From: Desulfovibrionales bacterium
GTDB taxonomy: Bacteria > Desulfobacterota > Desulfovibrionia > Desulfovibrionales > Desulfomicrobiaceae
Direction: 5' to 3'
Assembly: GCA_012727715.1 (NCBI GenBank)
Contig: JAAYGN010000046.1
Span: 1-35,504 of the forward strand
Length of the DNA stretch: 35,504 nucleotides
Position 1 is the first letter of the stretch; every line of letters begins with the position of its first letter. A program made the translations under genes and the position numbers. Below the pieces are notes generated by a model. The model did not search any database, had not been told where the DNA came from, and saw only the letters and a list, made by a program, of their open reading frames with translations. Positions 6,333 to 14,923 of the stretch are shown piece after piece.

Positions 6333-8306
6333 ATGCGCTTTTCAATCCCAGCCTCTATTCGTTTTTGTCTCATTATTCTTATTTTGGTCGCTGTTTTGCC
6401 AGCCTTGGGCATTATGGCTTTTTCCGGCTACACTCTGAAAGAAATTATTGTGGATAATGCAAAAGACAGGACCTTGCGCCAAATTCAAGCCATGGCTGCT
6501 CACCACGAACGTGTCGTTCATAATGCCCAGCTACTTTTGACGTCCTTGTCCAAAGCTCGAGTTATTCAGGAACTGGATGCTGATGCCTGCCAAAATTTGC
6601 TGACCGAAATAGGACAAGGCAACAAAGCATACGCTGCTCTAGCTCTTGCCGATACCCAAGGACAAATTGTGGTCTCTGTACCCCAAGGTGCTTTTACAGC
6701 GATCCAAGACCAAAAATTTTTTTCAGAACTCATGCAACGTATGGATTTTGTCATGGGTGCCTATCATAAATTGCCTGAGAGCCAGCAAGTGGTCATGGAA
6801 TTTGCTCAGCCAGTACTTGATCAAGAAAAAAATCTTGTGGGTGTCCTGGTTGCTTCCTTTGACCTCAGTTATTTTGGACAAATTTTTTCTGATGCACATT
6901 TACCAACAGGCTCGGTTTTTACCCTTACTGATGCTCAAGGTATGCGCTTAACCCGTTTCCCAGAAACTGAAAAATATACCTGGGTGCCAGATTTTGCTCC
7001 CATGCTTAAACATATGACCGGACCACAAGGTGAAGGAACTTTTTTGGAAACAGGCATAGATGGGGTTCTACGATTATACGCCTTTAAACGTCTGCATTTT
7101 GAAAATACCCCCCTGCATCAACTCATGATTCGCGTCGGTCTGCCTGAAGACCTGGCTTTAGCAGAAGCACGGCGAGCTGAACTTCGCAATTTTATCTTCA
7201 TGCTGCTCACCGGTCTTTTTGCCCTGTCCTCTGCTTGGCTGGTGGGTAAATTTGCTATTTTAAACCCCATGCAGCAACTCATTGCAGCTACGGATCTGTT
7301 GGGAGCAGGCAATTTAAAAGCTCGCACCAGACTTGAACACAACCATGGTGAATTGGGACGTTTGGCAGCTGCTTTTGACCACATGGCTGAAAGCCTTGAA
7401 TACCAAGATTATAACCGACGGGTAGCTGAAGAAGAATGTTGCCAACTGAACACAGAATTGGAACAACGCGTTTTAATGCGTACAGCAGAATTGGCCCAAA
7501 CCAATAAAGAGTTACAAACTGCTTTAAAAAATTTGCATCAGGCGCAAGACCAATTGGTTATGTCGGAAAAACTAGCGGCTCTGGGTGGCTTGGTGGCTGG
7601 CATTGCCCATGAAATTAATACACCTGTAGGCGTTGCCTTGTCGGCTACCTCGACCATGGTCGAAAAAACTCGGATGCTGACAGATCTTTTTGTCCAAAGC
7701 GAAATGAAACGTTCGGACCTCACTGCTTATCTGGATGCTTCTCGTGAAGGGATGGAAATGAGTCTGTTAAATCTGCATCGAGCTTCAGATCTGATCCGTA
7801 GTTTTAAAATGGTCGCTGCTGATCAGGTTTCAGGAACGCGACGCAGTTTCAATGTAAAAGAATATATTGATGAGATTCTTTTAAGTTTACGCCCCAAGCT
7901 CAAAAAAACCACCCACAAGGTTGAAGTTGAATGCGATGATGAGCTGGTCATTGAAAGCTATCCTGGTGCAATTTCTCAAATTTTAACCAATCTGATAGTA
8001 AACTCCCTGACCCATGCCTTTGATGCGGAGGAATCGGGATTAATCCGTATTACAGTGAGTACCGATAAAGGGACCATGTGCCTGACCTATGCTGATAATG
8101 GACACGGTATTCCCATTGAAGTACAGAATAAAATATTTGAACCATTTTATACAACTGCTCGATCCCAAGGATCGACAGGGTTGGGACTGCACATAGTGTT
8201 TAATATTGTTCAAAGCACCTTAAAAGGCACCATTACTTTTTGCAGCTCTCCTGAACAGGGAACAACTTTTCAAATATGTATCCCCTTGAATAAAGAGGCC
8301 ATATGA
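6333..8306 (+). CDS. Membrane sensor histidine kinase (sensor-HAMP-HisKA-HATPase)
   Basis: The kinase senses an unknown signal outside the membrane and phosphorylates a response regulator. TM1 is about 11-31, followed by a ~250-residue periplasmic region of dCache-like size and pattern. TM2 is about 286-306, followed by HAMP (about 307-360) and a coiled coil. The H-box is GIAHEINTPVG with phospho-acceptor His426. The ATPase domain has the N-box NLIVNSLTHAF, G1 DNGHGIP, the F-box FEPFYTTA and G2 GSTGLGLHIV. The ATG at 6333 is chosen because GGGG lies about 6 nt upstream; a TTG at 6321 would only add four residues. It overlaps the HD-GYP regulator by 4 nt (ATGA), so the two are cotranslated and almost certainly cognate. 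Confidence 0.93.
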   Translation: MRFSIPASIRFCLIILILVAVLPALGIMAFSGYTLKEIIVDNAKDRTLRQIQAMAAHHERVVHNAQLLLTSLSKARVIQELDADACQNLLTEIGQGNKAYAALALADTQGQIVVSVPQGAFTAIQDQKFFSELMQRMDFVMGAYHKLPESQQVVMEFAQPVLDQEKNLVGVLVASFDLSYFGQIFSDAHLPTGSVFTLTDAQGMRLTRFPETEKYTWVPDFAPMLKHMTGPQGEGTFLETGIDGVLRLYAFKRLHFENTPLHQLMIRVGLPEDLALAEARRAELRNFIFMLLTGLFALSSAWLVGKFAILNPMQQLIAATDLLGAGNLKARTRLEHNHGELGRLAAAFDHMAESLEYQDYNRRVAEEECCQLNTELEQRVLMRTAELAQTNKELQTALKNLHQAQDQLVMSEKLAALGGLVAGIAHEINTPVGVALSATSTMVEKTRMLTDLFVQSEMKRSDLTAYLDASREGMEMSLLNLHRASDLIRSFKMVAADQVSGTRRSFNVKEYIDEILLSLRPKLKKTTHKVEVECDDELVIESYPGAISQILTNLIVNSLTHAFDAEESGLIRITVSTDKGTMCLTYADNGHGIPIEVQNKIFEPFYTTARSQGSTGLGLHIVFNIVQSTLKGTITFCSSPEQGTTFQICIPLNKEAI

Positions 8307-9916
8307 CTGATTCTGATGATATTCTTTTCAAGGAAGAATCCTCTGCAAAGGCTTCATCTTTGCAAAGTACACCCTGGAAGATACTCATTGTGGATGACGA
8401 AGCTGATGTCCATAATGTCACGACCTTCATGCTTTCAGGACAACGATTTCAAAATCGCCCCATGCATTTTCTCCACGCATACAATGGTGAAGAAGCCAAA
8501 AAAATTTTGATGCATGAGCAAGATATAGCCATTATCCTCCTCGATGTGGTCATGGAAACCGATGATAGTGGCCTTAAATTGGTACATTTTATTCGCCAGG
8601 AACTGAAAAACCTGGCTGTGCGCATTATTTTACGTACTGGTCAGCCAGGAAAAGCTCCCGCAGCGCAAGTAATTCTTGATTATGACATTGATGACTACAA
8701 GGAAAAAACAGAACTGACTTTGGAAAAAATGTTGGTCACAGTCATTTCAGCCCTGCGCAGTTATTCCTTTATCACGACCATTGAAATTAATCGTCTGGGG
8801 CTGAAACGCATTATTGAAGCTTCTTCAGATATTTTTGAACGCCAATCCTTGCAAAAATTAAGTAGCGGAGTTCTTACTCAGCTCACGGCCATCTTACAGC
8901 TCAAAGATGATGCCATGTACACCCACACCTCAGGTCTTGCGGCATCTGGCTTCAAGAATAAGCCCATGATCCTTGCAGCTACGGGTGATTTGGCCAAGTT
9001 TATCGGCCACCCCATAGATACTGTAGCTGACAACACCGTACGCATGACCCTGGACAATGCCAAAGCTCAACCCCATGGACTCTATTGTGAAAATGGCCAA
9101 TGCGCCTGGTATTTTCAAAGCAAAACTGATTCGGATAATTTTTTGTATTTTGAAGTGACCAGAAAACTCACAGAAAATGATCATGACCTGCTACAACTGT
9201 TTTTCACCAATGTGTCCTTGGCCTTTGACAATCTTTTCCTGAACAAGGGCATTGAAGATACCCAAAAAGAAATCATCTTCCATATAGCTGAAACAGTGGA
9301 ATGCCGTTCTGCTGAAACAGGCAGCCATGTTCGTCGTGTTGCGGAAATGGCCCATCTTTTGGCCCTTAAGTACGGACTGGGAAAAGAAGAAGCAGAAATG
9401 GTCAAATTGGCTTCCACCATCCATGATTTGGGCAAAATCGGTATTCCTGACTCAATTTTGAATAAACCAGGACCACTCACTGGTGACGAATTTGAAATCG
9501 TTAAAAGCCACGTTCAGCGTGGTTATAATATGCTTTCAGGGTCCACCAGTCCCATCATCCAAGTGGCCGCACAAATTGTTCTTACCCACCATGAACGTTG
9601 GGATGGCCAAGGATATCCCAATGGCTTGTCTGGTGAGGAAATTCACCTGCACGGCCGCATTGTGGCTGTGGCCGATGTTTTTGATGCTCTATCCAGCAAG
9701 CGGGTCTACCACGAGGCCTGGCCCTGGGATGATGTCTTTAATTTTTTTCTGGATCAAAGCGGCCAGCATTTTGACCCCTGTTTGGTAGAAATTTTATTGC
9801 AACACAAGGAAGAGTTCATAAATATCAGTACAACATATCATGACCATGAATCGAGTTGTAGCGGTCAGCAAGACTTGCCTGAAAACCTGCAACCAGGTTG
9901 GGAAATTCGGTGGTAA
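8303..9916 (+). CDS. Response regulator REC-DUF3369-HD-GYP (cyclic-di-GMP phosphodiesterase)
   Basis: Domain order: a receiver domain (about 26-150) with acidic pair Asp31/Asp32, phospho-acceptor Asp81 (IILLDVV) and Lys133; a DUF3369 sensor-like domain (about 175-315); and an HD-GYP domain (about 320-500). In the last, His374-Asp375 (IHDLGKIGIPD), HHE (429-431) and DGQGYP (434-439) are all intact, so c-di-GMP hydrolysis is expected. REC-DUF3369-HD-GYP is an established architecture. The gene overlaps the histidine kinase by 4 nt. The output is probably control of motility or biofilm state through c-di-GMP rather than transcription, since no DNA-binding domain is present. Confidence 0.94.
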   Translation: MTDSDDILFKEESSAKASSLQSTPWKILIVDDEADVHNVTTFMLSGQRFQNRPMHFLHAYNGEEAKKILMHEQDIAIILLDVVMETDDSGLKLVHFIRQELKNLAVRIILRTGQPGKAPAAQVILDYDIDDYKEKTELTLEKMLVTVISALRSYSFITTIEINRLGLKRIIEASSDIFERQSLQKLSSGVLTQLTAILQLKDDAMYTHTSGLAASGFKNKPMILAATGDLAKFIGHPIDTVADNTVRMTLDNAKAQPHGLYCENGQCAWYFQSKTDSDNFLYFEVTRKLTENDHDLLQLFFTNVSLAFDNLFLNKGIEDTQKEIIFHIAETVECRSAETGSHVRRVAEMAHLLALKYGLGKEEAEMVKLASTIHDLGKIGIPDSILNKPGPLTGDEFEIVKSHVQRGYNMLSGSTSPIIQVAAQIVLTHHERWDGQGYPNGLSGEEIHLHGRIVAVADVFDALSSKRVYHEAWPWDDVFNFFLDQSGQHFDPCLVEILLQHKEEFINISTTYHDHESSCSGQQDLPENLQPGWEIRW

Positions 9917-9968
9917 GTCAAATTTTGCATGGTTCCTTTTCATAACCACCAGGTGTCAAGTCAAACAT

Positions 9969-9998
9969 TGTCAATAAAAACGGTATGTTTTATTGACA
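9969..9998. repeat. Perfect 11-bp inverted repeat containing a TTGACA box
   Basis: TGTCAATAAAA (9969-9979) and TTTTATTGACA (9988-9998) are separated by 8 nt. There is no U-tract after it in either direction, so it is a poor terminator. The right arm ends in a perfect -35 hexamer TTGACA, so it may be an operator over the promoter of the membrane-protein gene at 10098. The matching -10 is weak (TATGTA, 18-bp spacing). Confidence 0.5.
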
Positions 9999-10097
9999 GG
10001 TTCTTCTGTAAACGTTTATGTAACTCAGCCCCTGATTGTTCTGTTACATGCCCAACTTTTACTCGAAGATTTATTTGCAGTTATTATGAAATAGACA

Positions 10098-10712
10098 ATG
10101 AAAAATATATTAACCCCTTTAATAGCTGCTGTTGTTGAGCTTGCTGTGCTAACAGCGCTCGCTATAATTCCTTCCATTGTTGTTTATATTGATGTGGGTC
10201 TTATTGGACATCAGATTGGCGAACTTTCTGTTACTGAAATCACTCAAGAAATTTTGTTGTTCTTGACAGCTTTTATTTTTGGATACGGGGCCTGGAATCA
10301 TCCGGGCCAGCGCGGTTTTTTAGTTCTGGGAACAGGATTTTTTAGTTGTGCTTTTATACGAGAACTGGATGGTTTATTCGATCTGGTCTGGCACGGATTT
10401 TGGCTTATTCCTGCAGGGATCACAGCTTTAGTGGCTATCCTCTATGTACTCATCTTTTATCGTCAGTCTGTTATTGATCCCATGCTTGGTTTTCTTAAAA
10501 CCAAATCCTATTATTTTATACTCATAGGGCTCATCATGCTCCTTATTTTTAGTCGCACCTTTGGTAGCGGACATTTGCTGTGGAAAAATATCATGGGTGC
10601 CAGCTACGCTACAGAGTTTAAAAGTGCTGTGCAGGAAGGGTTGGAACTCTTTGGCTATATCCACATCTTTTATGGGGCACTTCTTTTTTGGCGCAAAGAT
10701 TTTCATTCCTAA
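10098..10712 (+). CDS. Uncharacterised polytopic membrane protein, 204 aa
   Basis: I do not recognise a named family. Hydropathy by eye gives about six membrane segments (roughly 8-28, 49-65, 73-90, 99-123, 137-152 and 185-200). Striking polar or charged residues lie near segment ends: SCAFIRELDGLFD, SRTFGSGHLLWK and QEGLELFGYIHIFYG, the last a Glu-rich helix entering the membrane. The start ATG has no clear SD, although no better in-frame start is evident. It is a single gene between the two-component pair and the convergent glycosyltransferase run. A transporter or membrane sensor role cannot be told from sequence. Confidence 0.8.
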   Translation: MKNILTPLIAAVVELAVLTALAIIPSIVVYIDVGLIGHQIGELSVTEITQEILLFLTAFIFGYGAWNHPGQRGFLVLGTGFFSCAFIRELDGLFDLVWHGFWLIPAGITALVAILYVLIFYRQSVIDPMLGFLKTKSYYFILIGLIMLLIFSRTFGSGHLLWKNIMGASYATEFKSAVQEGLELFGYIHIFYGALLFWRKDFHS

Positions 10713-10811
10713 TCACTGTACTTACAACATTCTTGCATCATTCACTAAATTCTCAACATAGACCTCAAGCAACAATCTTTTTCATCAAAGTATTCAAGTG
10801 ACGCCTGAGGT

Positions 10812-11858
10812 TTAAGTTCCAATGCCTTCGGCCAATCTTGTCAAGACAGCTTGGGCCACACGCGTTGGTTCCAAATTTTCCAGGCAGGCAAAATCATCAC
10901 GGCTGCATGTGTTTTGGTTACATGGACGGCATGGCAAATCCATAAAAATATCTTGGTGTGCTTCAGATGGAAATCGCCAACCACTACTCGTTGCTCCAAG
11001 AATGGTTAGGGTTGGACAACCTACGGCCACAGCAAAATGACGTGGCGCTGAACAATTACCCACATGCAGCCGGGCCAATGATTGCACCGCAGCCATTTGG
11101 CGCAAACCAATAACATCTTTGGGGATGACCAGGGCATTGGGATAAGGACAATATTTGGCCACATCCTGAGCTATTTCCTGCTCCCCTGGTCCGTATAACA
11201 CATAAAACCGCACATCAGGACAACTGCTATAGACCTGCCCCACCATGGCTCCAAAATGATGAGCTGGCCATAGTCTGGTCTTACGGCGATGTGTGGGGTC
11301 AAGGGTGATAAAAGATCCCGGAGTCAGGCCAAGGCTGGCCACATGATCTTTTGCCCAAGTTTTTTCTTGTTCAGTAAAAAAAAGTTCCGGAGCCTGATTA
11401 CTCCATGTAATCCCAAGTGGGGCCAAGATACTGGCCCGAAACATGGCCGAATACCCATCCTTGGGCTTGGTGGTATGGGTATACAGTAATCGGTTATACC
11501 AAGGCGGCGGGTAGGAGAGACGCACCTGTGCCCGACTCATTAACGTCACCCAACGACAACGAGGCATTTGTTGAAAATCCACCACCAAATCATACTTTTC
11601 TCGGGCAATGCGTGCATAAAAACTCAGTTCATGAACAAGAGTGGGCAATTTTTCTTTATCCACAGCCCAGACCTGATGCACAAAAGGATTATTTTCCAAA
11701 ACCGGGGTACACTTTTTTTCTGTAAACACGTCCACTGTGGCCTGAGGAAAACGCTCTTTCAAAAGCCTGATGGAAGGGGTGGTCAGCAGGACATCACCAA
11801 TCTGACGCAGCTGACAAACAAGAATTCGCTGGGGAGTAAAAAGATGCAAATTATTCAT
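10812..11858 (-). CDS. Family 9 glycosyltransferase (heptosyltransferase-like)
   Basis: GT9 enzymes add ADP-heptose (or related sugars) to lipopolysaccharide core on the cytoplasmic face. Motifs: ILVCQLRQIGDVLLTTPSIRLLKERFP (in pieces, 12-38), FITLDPTHRRKTRLWPAHHFG, FYVLYGPGEQEIA, and LHVGNCSAPRHFAVAVGCPTLTILG for donor binding. The C-terminus carries CRPCNQNTC, as in many WaaF/WaaQ-type proteins. The length of 348 residues is normal. It overlaps the upstream GT4 gene by 4 nt (ATGA) and is the last gene of the three-gene run. I cannot decide which core position it modifies. Confidence 0.92.
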   Translation of the reverse strand: MNNLHLFTPQRILVCQLRQIGDVLLTTPSIRLLKERFPQATVDVFTEKKCTPVLENNPFVHQVWAVDKEKLPTLVHELSFYARIAREKYDLVVDFQQMPRCRWVTLMSRAQVRLSYPPPWYNRLLYTHTTKPKDGYSAMFRASILAPLGITWSNQAPELFFTEQEKTWAKDHVASLGLTPGSFITLDPTHRRKTRLWPAHHFGAMVGQVYSSCPDVRFYVLYGPGEQEIAQDVAKYCPYPNALVIPKDVIGLRQMAAVQSLARLHVGNCSAPRHFAVAVGCPTLTILGATSSGWRFPSEAHQDIFMDLPCRPCNQNTCSRDDFACLENLEPTRVAQAVLTRLAEGIGT

Positions 11859-12964
11859 GCCAATTTCCGAATTACATCTGCGTATGGAGCCAGACCTCGT
11901 GGAGGGGAAAAATCTGTTCGTGCGGTACTTGGGCCATAGCGTAGTTTTTGAATGCGCTTGGCCAGCACAGCGGCATTGCTGGGATCTGACACAACAGCAT
12001 GTTCGTGTAAAAAAATGGAGCTACCGTTGCAAACCGTGGAAATAACCGGCAATCCACTGGCCAAAGCTTCCAGAACAGCATTGGCACAAGCATCATAAAA
12101 AGTATTAAGAACAAATATATCCGCGGCATGGTAAAGATCAGGCATACGCTCCACTCGACCTAAAAAATGCACGCGCTTCTCCAGTCCCAACTCTCTAGCT
12201 ATCCTTAGTAATTCCCGGTTTCCTCGTCCTCCAGCTATCGCCAGATGAAAGTTTTGCGGCAGCAGTGCCAGAGCCTGGACCAAAACATAAATACCCTTAA
12301 GGCGAAAGTTGGTTCCAGCAGTTAAAATAAGGTCACCTTGGCCTGGAAGCCCAAAGTGCTGGCGCATAGCTACTTTTTGCTCTGGAAGGGCTGGAGTAAA
12401 GCGGCTTAAGTCCGGCTCGTTGTAGATCACCGGGATAGCATCTCCATCTAACCAGGGAAAGGCTCTCACTGTCAGGTCCCGCACAAAATGAGAGTTGGCC
12501 ACGAGTACAGGAGTATTCTTAGCCTGAATAATTTCAATAAATCGTGCCAATTGTTTTCCTGGAGACAAAAAACGACCCAGTTGCTTCATCCTTTGTTTCA
12601 CTCCTGGCGCATAGGCACGAATGGAGTATTCCCAAAAAATCTTTGTCGGACCTCCTGACAAACGAAGCATATCCTGAATTAAGGTATTGCCAAGACCCAG
12701 GCAAACATCAAAACGTCCCTTCCGCCTGGCCACCTCCGCTGCCAGGGCAAACCACAAAGTTTTACCCAACTTGCCGGGTAACGGTCGTCCAACCTTTATC
12801 ACCTGTACATTATCAGGGGGTAAACCATCTTGCTGGGCACAAATATAGGTGACCTGAAAATCCTGACTGGGATGAGTGGCCAGGTACTGGGCCAAGCGAT
12901 AGCCAAATTGTTCAGCCCCGCCATAACGGCCAAGTTTGGGCAGCATAAGGGCAACACGGATCAT
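11855..12964 (-). CDS. Family 4 glycosyltransferase, WaaG-like
   Basis: This is a retaining glycosyltransferase with two Rossmann domains. The N-terminus reads VALMLPKLGRYGGAEQFGYRLAQYL, the acceptor-side glycine loop. The C-terminal domain has LILTAGTNFRLKGIYVLVQAL, AIAGGRGNRELLRIA, VHFLGRVERMPDLYHAADIFVLNTFYDACANAVLEALASGLPVI. The FVLNTFYDACANAVLEA block with its spaced acidic residues is the WaaG/LPS glucosyltransferase I style. It is flanked by 4-nt ATGA overlaps on both sides within a three-gene glycosyltransferase operon. LPS inner/outer core assembly is the likely pathway; the sugar is unknown. Confidence 0.92.
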   Translation of the reverse strand: MIRVALMLPKLGRYGGAEQFGYRLAQYLATHPSQDFQVTYICAQQDGLPPDNVQVIKVGRPLPGKLGKTLWFALAAEVARRKGRFDVCLGLGNTLIQDMLRLSGGPTKIFWEYSIRAYAPGVKQRMKQLGRFLSPGKQLARFIEIIQAKNTPVLVANSHFVRDLTVRAFPWLDGDAIPVIYNEPDLSRFTPALPEQKVAMRQHFGLPGQGDLILTAGTNFRLKGIYVLVQALALLPQNFHLAIAGGRGNRELLRIARELGLEKRVHFLGRVERMPDLYHAADIFVLNTFYDACANAVLEALASGLPVISTVCNGSSIFLHEHAVVSDPSNAAVLAKRIQKLRYGPSTARTDFSPPRGLAPYADVIRKLA

Positions 12965-14058
12965 GATTGTTGATATACAGCCAAGGTTTGTTCCAGAAAA
13001 TTCTGGCCAGAAAGGCTCTTTATGCGTTGTGATTGCGACCTGTGCATTCGGGTTTGCAGATCCTTATTCATTATGACAGAAGCAATAACCTGAGCCAAAG
13101 CCTGCACATCACCAGGAGGCACCAGGGCCTCGTCATCCAGCAGGTCAGGCATAACCCCAACTCTGGTCGCCACAAGAGGTACCCCACAACCCATTATTTC
13201 CAGCGCAGCCCGGGCAATGGTTTCTGACCACAAGGAGGCAATGACTCCCAGGTCCAGCGCATTCAGACAAGAAGAAATATCAGGACGTTTCCCGGTAATA
13301 CGAGTAATGTCTTCTAGCCCATGCTCCACAATCCATTGCTGCACAGTCTTTTGGGATGTGGCTGAGGAAAAACCCAAGAGTAATAACCGCACATGGGTAA
13401 AGCCCTGACTTTTAAGATAGGCCACAGCCTGGATTAATTCCTTTTGTCCCTTAACTCGGTCAAAACGACCCAATAAACCAAGCACAAAATCATGGTTATG
13501 ATATCCAAATTCATTTCGGATGCGCTCTCTGGCCTCTGGATCTGGATAAAAAACATCCTGATCCACCCCACCTAAAATTTGGTGCACCTTGGTTGGAGGC
13601 AAGGCAAAGGCAGTATGAAAATGCGTGGTCATTTTTGAATTTGTGGTGATCACTGCGTCAGCGACCTGATTATGTAACCAGCGATTGACAAAATTATTTT
13701 TGGGCAAACGCTGATCTCCCCGGGTACGAACAAGCCGAAAGCCCCCTATCCTTTTTTTTAGTAGTCCCCACAGAATAAAACTTTCTCCCCTGTGGCAGTT
13801 AACCACATCAGGGCGAAAATCACGCACCAAAGCCTTGAGTTCTTGATAAAGCCTCATTATGCCCCAAGGCGAAGTGGTGTTTAAGTCCAGGGTACATAAA
13901 GGCAGCCCCCATTTTTCCACCATTGCGGCCGACTCGGTTCCAGGTAACCCCAAAACCAAGACCTCATGCCCAGCTTCATGTAAAAGCCGGCTTAAATACA
14001 ACCCATACCAGGCTGTGGCATTAAACCACCGCACATTAATAACCTGGATAATTCGCAT
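12961..14058 (-). CDS. Family 4 glycosyltransferase
   Basis: A GT-B fold retaining glycosyltransferase of 365 residues. The N-terminal domain begins MRIIQVINVRWFNATAWYG, with HEAGHEVLVLG and RPDVVNCHRGES. The C-terminal domain has LGLLGRFDRVKGQKELIQAV and the EX7E motif in SLWSETIARAALEIMGCGVPLVAT. It is the first gene of the minus-strand run GT4 > GT4 > GT9. Its ATG (14058-14056) shares two bases with the ATG of the divergent GT2 gene, so its promoter and any SD must lie inside the GT2 coding sequence. Upstream there is only a weak SD candidate (GGAA about 10 nt away). Both starts are needed to preserve the N-terminal beta strand. Confidence 0.92.
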   Translation of the reverse strand: MRIIQVINVRWFNATAWYGLYLSRLLHEAGHEVLVLGLPGTESAAMVEKWGLPLCTLDLNTTSPWGIMRLYQELKALVRDFRPDVVNCHRGESFILWGLLKKRIGGFRLVRTRGDQRLPKNNFVNRWLHNQVADAVITTNSKMTTHFHTAFALPPTKVHQILGGVDQDVFYPDPEARERIRNEFGYHNHDFVLGLLGRFDRVKGQKELIQAVAYLKSQGFTHVRLLLLGFSSATSQKTVQQWIVEHGLEDITRITGKRPDISSCLNALDLGVIASLWSETIARAALEIMGCGVPLVATRVGVMPDLLDDEALVPPGDVQALAQVIASVIMNKDLQTRMHRSQSQRIKSLSGQNFLEQTLAVYQQS

Positions 14059-14923
14059 GATCTCAGTTTCCGTAATTCTTCCTACCTATAATCGTGCCCA
14101 TGTCCTGGACCGGGCTATGCAATCAGTCCTTGAACAAACTTGGACTAATTTTGAACTTCTGGTCATTGATGACGGGTCCACTGACCATACCGCACAACTC
14201 TTGGCCAAGTACAGCGACCCTCGTCTTAGGAGAATATATCAAGAAAATAAAGGGGTCAGTGCGGCTCGTAATGTGGGTATTGCCGCAAGCACCGGAGAGT
14301 TCATCGCGTTGTTGGACTCTGATGACTACTGGCTACCCCAAAAAATAGCATCGCAGCTAGATTTCATGTCCCAAGGCCCATGGCAAATTTCTCAAACCAA
14401 TGAAGTGTGGATTCGCAACAATGTTCGGGTTAATCCGGGCAGCAAACATGCCAAACAGGCTGGTTGGTTCTTGCAAGATTCCTTGCAACTTTGTCTCATC
14501 AGCCCATCATGTGTCATGTTTACACGCAAGCTCTGGGATGATTTGGGGCCCTTTGATGAGGGTTTGCCGGCCTGTGAAGACTATAGCTTGTGGCTTCGTG
14601 TGGGGCTTCGTTATCCTGTGGGCTTGCTCCCCAAAAACCTCACCGTAAAAACCGGTGGGCATAACGATCAATTGTCCAGATCATTCATCGGCATAGACTT
14701 GTACCGTATCTATGCCATGCTTGATGTGCTCAAAACCATGCAGATGACTGTAGAACAAAAATCATTGGTTATTTTGGCCTTGCAAGAACGGGTGCGGATC
14801 TATGCCAGGGGTTGCGTCATGCATGGACGAGAAGATGAAGCCAGGCGAGTGTGGGAACTGGCAAGCCCCTATATCAGCCTTGCCCCTTCCGCACCAGGTA
14901 AAAATAAACCCTGCACATTATGA
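14057..14923 (+). CDS. Family 2 glycosyltransferase, 288 aa
   Basis: An inverting GT-A fold enzyme. It has VSVILPTYNRAHVLDRAMQSVL at the N-terminus (4-25), LLVIDDGSTDHT, NKGVSAARNVGIAASTGEFIALLDSDDYWLP (nucleotide-binding DDGS and metal-binding DSDD) and CEDYSLWLRVGLRYP (acceptor-side ED). The open frame extends upstream to 13859, but that part is antisense to the GT4 gene and does not look like GT2, so the ATG at 14057 is the start. No strong SD is visible (CTGGAT about 10 nt upstream). Its stop codon directly abuts the stop of the convergent ferritin-like gene with no base between. It probably acts with the neighbouring LPS glycosyltransferases. Confidence 0.92.
   Translation: MISVSVILPTYNRAHVLDRAMQSVLEQTWTNFELLVIDDGSTDHTAQLLAKYSDPRLRRIYQENKGVSAARNVGIAASTGEFIALLDSDDYWLPQKIASQLDFMSQGPWQISQTNEVWIRNNVRVNPGSKHAKQAGWFLQDSLQLCLISPSCVMFTRKLWDDLGPFDEGLPACEDYSLWLRVGLRYPVGLLPKNLTVKTGGHNDQLSRSFIGIDLYRIYAMLDVLKTMQMTVEQKSLVILALQERVRIYARGCVMHGREDEARRVWELASPYISLAPSAPGKNKPCTL

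Noticed and set aside
10713-10811. Terminator between the membrane-protein gene and the GT9 gene
   Set aside because: An imperfect ACCTCA/TGAGGT pairing exists, but with a loop over 30 nt and no T-tract.
13859-14056. Upstream 66-codon extension of the GT2 gene
   Set aside because: It is antisense to the GT4 coding sequence, its composition is not GT2-like, and the family N-terminus begins exactly at 14057.
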